Assembly: GCA_948438565.1 (NCBI GenBank)
Contig: CAOJLW010000004.1
Location: forward strand, 1-26,024
Reading direction: 5' to 3'
Source: an uncultured Lachnospiraceae bacterium
GTDB taxonomy: Bacteria > Bacillota > Clostridia > Lachnospirales > Lachnospiraceae
Length of the DNA stretch: 26,024 nt
Shown here: positions 15,767 to 22,728 of the stretch, in pieces
Numbering within the stretch: position 1 is the first letter of the stretch
Layout: each line of letters opens with the position of its first letter
Translations under genes and position numbers: made by a program
Notes under the pieces: model-generated
The model's database searches: none
Told to the model about the DNA's origin: nothing
The model's input: the letters and a program-made list of their open reading frames with translations, nothing else

Positions 15767-16591
15767 ATGGCCAATCAAACGATACAATTGTTTATACTCA
15801 ATTTGACCTTAACCTTACGCTGTACCTTAAAATGCAAATTATGCGTGGCAGATATTATGAAATATGAAAAACGCCCCCATTTTTCTACAGACTATCTGAT
15901 ACAGTCATTAGACAAAGCCTTTCAGATTGTAGATCGGGTAGAACGGATGCAGCTTAGCGGCGGAGAACCTCTGCTGCATGAAGATATTGCTCAAATTTTA
16001 GATAAAACTATGGAATATCAGGATCGGTTTGGCAATCTGGGAATTTTTTTAAACGGAACGGTCACATTAAGCGACGCGTTGATTGACTCCATTCAAAAAT
16101 ACGATCCGGCAAAATTTATGTTTTATATTTCCCACTATGGAAAGCATTCCCCCAAAGTAGACGATATTGTCGCCCAATTAGAACAACATCATTTAAACTA
16201 TGCGGTGAAAAAATACCACGGCGAAAACCAGCATATGCAGGGATGGGTCGATTACGGCGATTATGAGCTTCAGGATTATAGCGAGCAGCAATTGGAACAA
16301 ATTTTTCAAAACTGCGGCGTATGCCAGATGGGCGGCATTTGGTCCGTGCGTTTTGGAGAAATACACCGCTGTACCAGGAGCGCAAGCGGAATGTCGCTGG
16401 GGAAAATACCACGTGTGCCGGAGGATTATATCGACCTGTTTGACGCAAATAAAACCATCGAAGAACAGCGCGCAAAAATGGCGCGCCTGATCCATCAATC
16501 ATACATCACAGCCTGTAAATATTGTCCGGGGGATTTTGGAACCACCGACGTTACCAAAAGACATCCCGCAGGAGAACAGATGGAACTATGA
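15767..16591 (+). CDS. Radical SAM enzyme A1 with SPASM/twitch-like C terminus
   Basis: A 274-residue radical SAM protein. Cys19, Cys23 and Cys26 form the CxxxCxxC site ('RCTLKCKLC') very near the N terminus, followed by the SAM-binding 'QLSGGEPLLHEDI' and 'FLNGTVTL'. The C-terminal half has more cysteines suited to an auxiliary cluster: 'NCGVCQMGG', 'GEIHRCTRSASGM' and 'ACKYCPGDFGTTD'. A block 'VKKYHGENQHMQGWVDYGDY' is nearly the same in paralog A2 (19815-20630) and may form the substrate site. SPASM/twitch radical SAM enzymes carry out dehydrogenation, epimerisation, deamination or peptide modification. Here the context points to a sugar or glycan substrate, which is inference. It lies directly after a GT2 gene, and its stop overlaps the next start (ATGA). 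Confidence 0.88.
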   Translation: MANQTIQLFILNLTLTLRCTLKCKLCVADIMKYEKRPHFSTDYLIQSLDKAFQIVDRVERMQLSGGEPLLHEDIAQILDKTMEYQDRFGNLGIFLNGTVTLSDALIDSIQKYDPAKFMFYISHYGKHSPKVDDIVAQLEQHHLNYAVKKYHGENQHMQGWVDYGDYELQDYSEQQLEQIFQNCGVCQMGGIWSVRFGEIHRCTRSASGMSLGKIPRVPEDYIDLFDANKTIEEQRAKMARLIHQSYITACKYCPGDFGTTDVTKRHPAGEQMEL

Positions 16592-17673
16592 GAATTTTTG
16601 TAAAAGCCTTTTTAGATAAAAATTTAGGCGATGATCTGATGCTTTTCGAGTTGTTTGACGCGTTTCCAAACGACTGCTTTACGTTAAGCTGCAATAACGA
16701 ATATGCAGCCGATTATCGGCGCCTGTTTGCCAATCAAAATCATGTGACTGTGACTAGGACAGAGCTTTGGCAGATACATACCTTCGGCAAGGGATATTTT
16801 GACGTTATCCTGCAAATTGGCGGCTCCATCCTGCAAGGCAGCCGCAATATCGGCTGTTACTACCGCTGGCGCAATATCCGGGCTGTCTGCGCGCAAAAAA
16901 AATACGGAACCCACTACTATATCACCGGCTGCAATGTAGGACCGTTTATCAATCGCCTGACGCAATTGTTTGTCCGTTTAGAAATTATGAGCTGCAACGG
17001 AATCAGCGTACGCGATCAAGCCTCCTATCGATTTATTAAAAAAGGCTTGACCCGTAATATTCCGGTTGTTTGGGCGGACGATTTACTGATGGGTTATGTG
17101 CGCCGCTATGCTATCCATGCGCACAAAAGCGAAGCCGCGCTGGGCGTTTCCGTCATGCTTCCCCGTGGAATGGAAGCGCAGAGAAAAGCGATCATCCGGG
17201 CATATGCCAATATCTGCAATGGCTATATAGCCAAAACCGATCAACCGATCAAACTGCTTTGCTATGATTCGGGAATACAAAACGATCGTTCCATTGCAGA
17301 AGCTGTCATAAAAAAGTGTTTTGCTCCGGATCACATATCCATTGTTTCCTACGAAAACGGCAACTATTCTACGGTGATCGCCGAAACCATATCTTGCGAA
17401 GCTGTTATTGCGACCAGATTCCACAGTATGATTTTAGCCTTAAGCGCAAAGATTCCGGTCTATCCTATTATATACAGCAATAAAATGCAAAATGTCCTGA
17501 ACGATATGGGACAGGGCGACTGCGGCATGACCATAGAACAGTTTGCCAACGGCGGCGACAGACAGCTCCTTGGCCACCTGATGCGCCGGCAGCATTTCGT
17601 CTATAGAAACGCACGGACACACAGTTCCAACAAACATTTTGCATTTATAAAAAAATTACAGGAGACGCTATGA
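16588..17673 (+). CDS. Polysaccharide pyruvyl transferase family protein
   Basis: The ATG at 16588, overlapping the previous TGA, gives 361 residues starting MRIFVKAFLDKNLGDDLMLF. A longer in-frame extension back to 16522 would lie wholly inside the radical SAM gene and is rejected. Family features are the early 'NLGDDL', 'FDVILQIGGSIL', 'HYYITGCNVGPF', 'GISVRDQASYRFI', 'ALGVSVMLPRG' and, near the C terminus, 'ATRFHSMILALSAKIPVYPIIYSNKM', the conserved RFHS region. CsaB/WcaK-type enzymes add a ketal-linked pyruvate from phosphoenolpyruvate to glycan sugars, giving a negative charge. Some family members have other activities, so the pyruvyl donor is likely but not shown. It overlaps the aldo/keto reductase start by 4 bases, so translation is coupled across three genes. 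Confidence 0.85.
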   Translation: MRIFVKAFLDKNLGDDLMLFELFDAFPNDCFTLSCNNEYAADYRRLFANQNHVTVTRTELWQIHTFGKGYFDVILQIGGSILQGSRNIGCYYRWRNIRAVCAQKKYGTHYYITGCNVGPFINRLTQLFVRLEIMSCNGISVRDQASYRFIKKGLTRNIPVVWADDLLMGYVRRYAIHAHKSEAALGVSVMLPRGMEAQRKAIIRAYANICNGYIAKTDQPIKLLCYDSGIQNDRSIAEAVIKKCFAPDHISIVSYENGNYSTVIAETISCEAVIATRFHSMILALSAKIPVYPIIYSNKMQNVLNDMGQGDCGMTIEQFANGGDRQLLGHLMRRQHFVYRNARTHSSNKHFAFIKKLQETL

Positions 17674-18824
17674 ACTATACGCAATTTGGCAATACAGGCG
17701 AAAAAATATCCCGGTTGGGATTTGGCGCCATGAGGCTTCCAGGCAGAAAAGACGACGATTCCAAGCTCGATCTCGATCAATCGGTAGAGCTTTTGCACCG
17801 GGCATATAAAGCCGGCGTCAATTACGTGGACACTGCATACACCTACCGCGGAGGACAAAGCGAAGAAGCCGTGGGCGAATCTCTAAAAGGAATTTCAGAA
17901 AAAATCCTGGTAGGCTCCAAATTCCCGTTGTCAGACAATCCCAAAACGGGCGACTACCGAAAAAAACTGGAAATATCCTTAAAACGCTTACATCGGGAAC
18001 AGATCGATTTTTACTATTTTCATGCCGTGGAACGGAAAGCGTTTGACGAAGTCATTCTAAAACAACATCTACTGGAAGAAGCGTTAAAAGCCAAGGAAGA
18101 GGGTTTGATCCGACATATCTCGTTTTCTTTTCATGACAAGCCGGAAGAAATGAAATACATCATTGACCGGGGAGAAATTTTTGAAGGCGTTTTATGTCAA
18201 TATAATATCCTGCATCGTCAAAATTATGAAGCCATGTCCTATGCGAAAAGCAAAGGCCTGGGCGTAGCTGTTATGGGGCCTCTGGCCGGCGGCAAATTTG
18301 TCGTTTCCGATGAAGCAATACAACATATGAGCCATACCAGAACATCCAGCACGGCGGAAATCGGTCTGCGGTTTGCTTTCAATAATCCCTATGCGGACGT
18401 TGTACTGTCCGGCATGAAAAATATGCAAATGCTGGAGGAAAATATACAAATCGCCTCGAAACCAACGGCATTTACCCAAAAAGAAGAACAGATGCTGGAA
18501 CAGATGATAGAAGAAAACAAAATCTTAGGCGACTGTTATTGTACGGAATGCTGTTACTGCCTGCCTTGTCCCATGGGCATTAATATCCCCTATATATTCC
18601 GGCTTTTAAATTTAGACAGAGCCGATCATCTGACTGCGTTTGCCAAAACCAGATTTGCGGAACTGCAAAGCCGTCAGGACAAGCAAATCACGATATTTTC
18701 CACGAATATGGGCATTGGAAACGATCCCAAAAACTGTATTTCCTGTGGAAAATGCATCCAAAAGTGTCCTCAAAAGTTAAATATTCCGGAAAGGCTAAAA
18801 GAGGCCATCCAAAGGTTCAGCTAA
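17670..18824 (+). CDS. Aldo/keto reductase with C-terminal 4Fe-4S domain
   Basis: A 384-residue protein. Residues 1-280 form a TIM-barrel aldo/keto reductase with the full catalytic tetrad: Asp54 and Tyr58 ('YVDTAYTY'), Lys84 ('GSKFPL') and His118 ('YYFHAV'). The C terminus is cysteine-rich: Cys289, 291, 294, 295, 297 and 300 in 'CYCTECCYCLPCP', then a ferredoxin-type set Cys356, 359, 362 and 366 ('CISCGKCIQKCP'). These motifs are normal for the Fe-S AKR subfamily of anaerobes, whose physiological substrates are mostly unknown. Between two radical SAM genes, it may reduce or oxidise a keto-sugar, or exchange electrons with the radical SAM enzymes (inference). It overlaps the pyruvyl transferase gene by 4 bases. 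Confidence 0.9.
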   Translation: MNYTQFGNTGEKISRLGFGAMRLPGRKDDDSKLDLDQSVELLHRAYKAGVNYVDTAYTYRGGQSEEAVGESLKGISEKILVGSKFPLSDNPKTGDYRKKLEISLKRLHREQIDFYYFHAVERKAFDEVILKQHLLEEALKAKEEGLIRHISFSFHDKPEEMKYIIDRGEIFEGVLCQYNILHRQNYEAMSYAKSKGLGVAVMGPLAGGKFVVSDEAIQHMSHTRTSSTAEIGLRFAFNNPYADVVLSGMKNMQMLEENIQIASKPTAFTQKEEQMLEQMIEENKILGDCYCTECCYCLPCPMGINIPYIFRLLNLDRADHLTAFAKTRFAELQSRQDKQITIFSTNMGIGNDPKNCISCGKCIQKCPQKLNIPERLKEAIQRFS

Positions 18825-18854
18825 TGGGGAGGAAACATAGGAGAGGAGACAGGA

Positions 18855-19799
18855 ATGGAACGCAATCCTGAAATTTCAATCATTATGATCAGCCATAACC
18901 GGGAACAGTTTATTGTTCGGGCAATGGACTCTATACTGGGACAAACGTTTCAGAATTTTGAATTTATTATTGTGGACAACGGCTCCACGGATAACAGCAA
19001 AGTCCTGGCCAACGCATATGCACAGCGCAACCAGAAAATCAAGCTCATACATATACCGGAAAGCCTGATTGGAACAGCCAGAAATGCAGGGTTGGATCAT
19101 GCAGTCGGAAATTATATCACGTTTATCGACGACGACGATTATGCCTATCCTGAAATGATTGCATTTTTATATCATAATATCCGTACAGAAAACGCAGACA
19201 TTTCTCTTTGCGGCTCTTATCGGACATTCGAGGGTAAAAACCGGCCCTATTTTATCTATGATGAAAAATATGTATTTGACGCGGAAGGCGCAACCAAAGA
19301 ATATCTGACGCGAAAGCTTTGGAACGCTCCTTTGCCAACCAAGTTACTCAAAAGGGAGCTTTTTGAAAACATCCGTTTTTTAGAAACGGGTCTGTACGAC
19401 GATATCCATGTAGCATACCGATATTTTATCCATGCAAAAAAAGTTGTCGCCGAGGGAAAACCCCTATACAGCTTTACGGATCATGACGGCAATCACTCAT
19501 CTGCGGCCATCAGCGACGATCAGTTATATCCTGAATTGCTGGAAGAGTATTTTGGCGCTTTTCGGGAACGAACGCAGTATATCGAGCGGCATTTGCCCAA
19601 TGTCGGCGCATACGCCCGTTATAGCGAATGGTCTTATATGCTTTCGATGTGCAATAAGATTCACATCCATCATCTGACCAACTGTAACGAACAGCTCTCC
19701 CATATCGAAGAAACCCTGACAAAACATTTACAAGAATTTTCTGATTCACCCTATCTAAAAGATTTTGAAGCAAAATGGTTAAAAAAATATATCATATAG
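18855..19799 (+). CDS. Glycosyltransferase family 2
   Basis: A 314-residue GT-A fold glycosyltransferase. It opens with 'EISIIMISHNREQFIVRAMDSIL', 'FEFIIVDNGSTDNSKVLANAY', 'GTARNAGLDHAVGNYITFIDDDD' (acidic metal-binding run at residues 92-95) and 'LCGSYRTF'. Later come 'LPTKLLKRELF' and 'ETGLYDDIHVAYRYF', the usual region after the core. No membrane segments. Two purine-rich runs, GGGGAGG and GGAGAGGAG, precede the ATG. It is the second GT2 placed just before an A-type radical SAM gene, 15 bases ahead of it, mirroring 14440-16591. Donor and acceptor are unknown; a role in extending the same glycan is inferred from context. Confidence 0.9.
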   Translation: MERNPEISIIMISHNREQFIVRAMDSILGQTFQNFEFIIVDNGSTDNSKVLANAYAQRNQKIKLIHIPESLIGTARNAGLDHAVGNYITFIDDDDYAYPEMIAFLYHNIRTENADISLCGSYRTFEGKNRPYFIYDEKYVFDAEGATKEYLTRKLWNAPLPTKLLKRELFENIRFLETGLYDDIHVAYRYFIHAKKVVAEGKPLYSFTDHDGNHSSAAISDDQLYPELLEEYFGAFRERTQYIERHLPNVGAYARYSEWSYMLSMCNKIHIHHLTNCNEQLSHIEETLTKHLQEFSDSPYLKDFEAKWLKKYII

Positions 19800-19814
19800 T
19801 GAAAGGACAAAACT

Positions 19815-20630
19815 ATGAGCGATCGAATCGAAGTACGCCGTACCGTAATGAACATTACAGCGAGATGTACCCTCAAATGTAAAATGTGCGTAATGGGAGT
19901 CCCATATTTGAAAAATCCTCCACATTATTCCTATGAAGTAATTGAAAAAAGCATCGAAAATATGTTTGCAATTATGGACTATATTGAATGGACGGAATTC
20001 TCCGGCGGCGAACCATTGATGCATCAGGATTTGGATCGGATGGTTGCCAAAATGATGGAGTATAAAAATCAGTTTGATAAATTGATTCTTATGACCAACG
20101 GAACCATTTTGCCCCAGGGACGTCTGGCGGAAGAGCTGATTAAGCACAAGGACAAAATCATTGTCATGATGAGCCATTACGGCGACTTATCCAAAAACGC
20201 CGAACCGCTGATTGCTTTTTGCCAGGATCATGCGATTCCGATTGAAGTCAAAAAATACTATGGCGAGGAACAGCACTTTGGCGGCTGGATCGATTATGGC
20301 GACTATCACAAATATAACCGCAGCGAGACGCAGTTAAAAAAAATCTATCAAAACTGCGGCATTACCAAGATGAAGGGATGCTTTACCACACACGGAGGGC
20401 AGATGCATTGGTGCGTGCCGTCGGCAAAAGGAATGAAACTTACCCAAGACATACCGGATAACCGGGAGGAATATATCGACTTATTTGACGAAACGCTGAC
20501 GATTGCAGAACAGAAAGCCAAAGTAAGGCGCATGCAAAACCGCGAGTTTATCTCGGCCTGCGATTACTGTATTGGCATTTTCGGAACGGACGATCCTTCG
20601 AAACGCATCCAGGCGGCAGAACAGATCTAA
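19815..20630 (+). CDS. Radical SAM enzyme A2 with SPASM/twitch-like C terminus
   Basis: A 271-residue paralog of A1. The CxxxCxxC site is Cys18, Cys22 and Cys25 ('RCTLKCKMC'), followed by 'EFSGGEPLMHQDL', 'LMTNGTIL' and 'MMSHYGDLS'. The shared block 'VKKYYGEEQHFGGWIDYGDY' lies in the middle. C-terminal cysteines are in 'NCGITKMKGCF', 'GGQMHWCVPSAKGM' and 'ACDYCIGIFGTDDPSKR', consistent with one auxiliary Fe-S cluster. The conserved YIDLFDE run and the ending also match A1. The pair probably catalyse related chemistry on two different sugars, each tied to the GT2 just upstream (inference). SD-like GAAAGGA precedes the ATG. No substrate can be assigned by sequence alone. Confidence 0.88.
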   Translation: MSDRIEVRRTVMNITARCTLKCKMCVMGVPYLKNPPHYSYEVIEKSIENMFAIMDYIEWTEFSGGEPLMHQDLDRMVAKMMEYKNQFDKLILMTNGTILPQGRLAEELIKHKDKIIVMMSHYGDLSKNAEPLIAFCQDHAIPIEVKKYYGEEQHFGGWIDYGDYHKYNRSETQLKKIYQNCGITKMKGCFTTHGGQMHWCVPSAKGMKLTQDIPDNREEYIDLFDETLTIAEQKAKVRRMQNREFISACDYCIGIFGTDDPSKRIQAAEQI

Positions 20631-20653
20631 TCGGACAAAAAGAGGGCATAGCC

Positions 20654-21676
20654 ATGAACATTGAGAATAAACAGCCATTATTTGAGCCAAACCGGATTCC
20701 GTTATATGTCAAGGTTCCATTAGACGCTCCCATGAGCGTAACGATTGAACCCTCCAGTATTTGTAATTTCCAATGCGCCTATTGCGCACAGGCCTTGGGA
20801 AAAGATTTTGAGCAAAGGCATTTTCACAGACAGCTTATGTCTATGGATATATTTGACTTAGTCATCAGACAGCTAAAGTCATTTGGAAAAATCAAAAAAA
20901 TCCATTTATTCCGAAATGGGGAGCCGCTTTGCAATCCCAACCTCGCCAAAATGGTGAAAAAGCTGAGGGAGGAAGATATCTGTGAAACCATCAACATCAG
21001 CACAAACGCCTCCCTGCTCACTCCGGAAATTTCCGACGCTTTGATTGAAGCAGGCCTGTCCTCGCTATCCGTTTCACTAAACGGTCTCTCCGGAGAACAA
21101 TTTCAAAAAACCTGCGGCGCGGACGTTGATTTTGAGCAAATCTATCAGAATTTAGCCTATTTCTACGAACACAAAAAACATTGTAAGCTATTTATCAAAA
21201 TCATTGATATTGCGCTTTTAGATAAAACCGAAGAAGCGAGGTTCTATCAATTATTTTCACCGATTGCCGACCGGGTATATGTCGAAACGGCCGTACCGGT
21301 ATATGAAAGCATTGACTACAGCCATATGCTCCGGCAATCTGCGGTAACCAGATCCGGCATTCCGGTAAAAGAACCCGTCGTTTGCCAAATTGTTTTTTTC
21401 CATATGCACATTTTGGCTAACGGAGACGTTGTACCCTGCAACAGTATCGAATTTCCCATCCATACATGGAATATCCAAGAAAAGACGCTGTATGATATCT
21501 GGAATTCCCAAGAAAGGACACAGTTCCTCTGGCAGCAGTTAGAAGGAAATCGAAAACAGAACCGCATATGCGCCAATTGTCAGAGATTATGCCAGGAATA
21601 TCAACCCCAAGACGGCCTGGATGAACATATGGAAGAAATCAAAGTGAGGTGGAGAGAAAAATATGAAAGAAAATGA
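20654..21676 (+). CDS. Radical SAM/SPASM enzyme B1
   Basis: A 340-residue radical SAM protein of a different type from A1/A2. The cluster site is Cys37, Cys41 and Cys44 in 'IEPSSICNFQCAYC', then 'LFRNGEPLCNPNLAKMV', 'NISTNASLLTPEI' and 'SLSVSLNGLSGEQF'. The C terminus has a SPASM layout: 'VVCQIVFFHMHILANGDVVPCNS' with the G-x4-C spacing, 'TLYDIWNSQERTQF', and final cysteines in 'ICANCQRLC'. SPASM domains bind one or two auxiliary 4Fe-4S clusters. It shares this plan with B2, and the two genes overlap by 14 bases, so they are probably made together and may act as a pair. Substrate unknown; sugar or glycan is inferred from the operon. Confidence 0.88.
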   Translation: MNIENKQPLFEPNRIPLYVKVPLDAPMSVTIEPSSICNFQCAYCAQALGKDFEQRHFHRQLMSMDIFDLVIRQLKSFGKIKKIHLFRNGEPLCNPNLAKMVKKLREEDICETINISTNASLLTPEISDALIEAGLSSLSVSLNGLSGEQFQKTCGADVDFEQIYQNLAYFYEHKKHCKLFIKIIDIALLDKTEEARFYQLFSPIADRVYVETAVPVYESIDYSHMLRQSAVTRSGIPVKEPVVCQIVFFHMHILANGDVVPCNSIEFPIHTWNIQEKTLYDIWNSQERTQFLWQQLEGNRKQNRICANCQRLCQEYQPQDGLDEHMEEIKVRWREKYERK

Positions 21677-22679
21677 AAAAGTCCAAGAACTACATGGAAA
21701 CGATCGGGTTATTTTATGGCAAAACATTCCGTTAGCAAGTCCGTTTGCCGTCTTTATCGAGCCTTCTTCCGCGTGTAACTTTTCATGCTGCTATTGTCCG
21801 CACTCGATCGGACACGAACGCTTTACGCGCGAAGTCAGGCCATATGGGAATATGTCCTGGGAGACCTTTCAAAACGTGTTGGAACAGATGTGCGGACTTA
21901 AAGAGACCTTAAAACTGGTGGAATTTTCAGGAGTTGGGGAACCGTTGCTAAATCCTCGTTTTCCGGAAATGCTCAAAGCGACCAAACAGAGCCAATGCAC
22001 CAAACACATCCGCATGATTACGAATGCCTCTTTGCTGACTCCCGAAATCATAGATCAGTTGATCGAGTCCGAGGTGGACAGCGTTCGCATCTCCTTGCAG
22101 GGGATAACCGACGCGTCCTATAAGAAAATAACCAAACGAGACGTCAGTTTCCAGCAAATTATGGACAATCTAACTTATTTTTATCAGCATAAAGGCAATA
22201 CGCAGCTCTATTTAAAGAATATCAATATTGCCTTAACCGAATCCGAACGGCAGGAATTTATCGATCGATATTCTGAAATTGCAGACAGAATCTATATTGA
22301 AAATATTATCCCGTTTTTCAATAATGTCGATTATTCCAATATCATTGAAAATGACCAGGAAGATCGCTATCACCGAAAACTACAAACGATTGACGTCTGT
22401 CCGCATTGCTTTACCGATCTGGATATTAATATCTACGGCGATATCTCCGTCTGCGGCCAGGTGAATAAACCCATTGTACTCGGCAATGTAGCCAATTTGA
22501 CCTTAAGGGACGCCTGGGACAGTCAGGAGCGAAAAGCATTTTTAATCCAACAGTTAAAAAAAGAACGGCATTTAAACGAAGTGTGCCAAAAATGCCAGAT
22601 TCCATCCTGTTCCTTGGCGTCGGCAGAAGATATCATCGACGATCATACGGAATATGCACTGAAACAAATGGAATCATAG
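21663..22679 (+). CDS. Radical SAM/SPASM enzyme B2
   Basis: A 338-residue paralog of B1. The radical SAM site is Cys38, Cys42 and Cys45 ('IEPSSACNFSCCYC', with an extra Cys43), followed by 'PHSIGHERFTREV', 'EFSGVGEPLLNPRFPEML', 'MITNASLLTPEIIDQLI' and 'VRISLQGITDASYKK'. The SPASM part has 'VCPHCFTDLDINIYGDISVCGQ', 'LRDAWDSQERKAFLIQQLKKE' and 'VCQKCQIPSCS'. Its start lies inside the end of B1 (14-base overlap), with GGTGGAGAG just upstream serving as the ribosome binding site. As with B1, SPASM-type oxidation or epimerisation of a sugar is possible, but peptide-modifying chemistry cannot be excluded because no substrate is evident. Confidence 0.88.
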   Translation: MKENEKVQELHGNDRVILWQNIPLASPFAVFIEPSSACNFSCCYCPHSIGHERFTREVRPYGNMSWETFQNVLEQMCGLKETLKLVEFSGVGEPLLNPRFPEMLKATKQSQCTKHIRMITNASLLTPEIIDQLIESEVDSVRISLQGITDASYKKITKRDVSFQQIMDNLTYFYQHKGNTQLYLKNINIALTESERQEFIDRYSEIADRIYIENIIPFFNNVDYSNIIENDQEDRYHRKLQTIDVCPHCFTDLDINIYGDISVCGQVNKPIVLGNVANLTLRDAWDSQERKAFLIQQLKKERHLNEVCQKCQIPSCSLASAEDIIDDHTEYALKQMES

Positions 22680-22692
22680 ACAGGAATCAAAA

Positions 22693-22728
22693 AGGAGGAG
22701 CTGGATATTCCAGCGTCAAGAAGCTATG
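22693..22728 (+). promoter_or_regulatory. Ribosome binding site separated from its start by a hairpin
   Basis: The only good Shine-Dalgarno sequence, GGAGG (22694-22698), lies 27 bases before the ATG at 22726, too far for normal initiation. Between them sits a perfect small hairpin, GCTGGA-TAT-TCCAGC (22700-22714). If folded, it would leave about 12 unpaired bases between the Shine-Dalgarno and the start codon. Alternatively, translation starts at a non-standard in-frame codon upstream; no ATG, GTG or TTG is available in frame there. Confidence 0.5.

Noticed and set aside
15290..15787. A 165-codon open frame on the minus strand inside the GT2 gene
   Set aside because: Antisense to a well-supported GT2 gene, no ribosome binding site, and its translation has no recognisable domain; a shadow of the real codon usage.
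16116..16502. Minus-strand open frames of 101-128 codons under radical SAM A1
   Set aside because: The coding frame of A1 is confirmed by its cysteine motif and paralogy with A2; the antisense frames show no motif or start signal.
16522..16587. Longer N terminus for the pyruvyl transferase
   Set aside because: The extra 22 residues would be entirely inside the radical SAM gene; the ATG at 16588 has an ATGA overlap and gives the normal family N terminus.
18531..18780. Separate small ferredoxin gene
   Set aside because: The cysteine motifs are in frame with the aldo/keto reductase and are a normal C-terminal domain of that subfamily.
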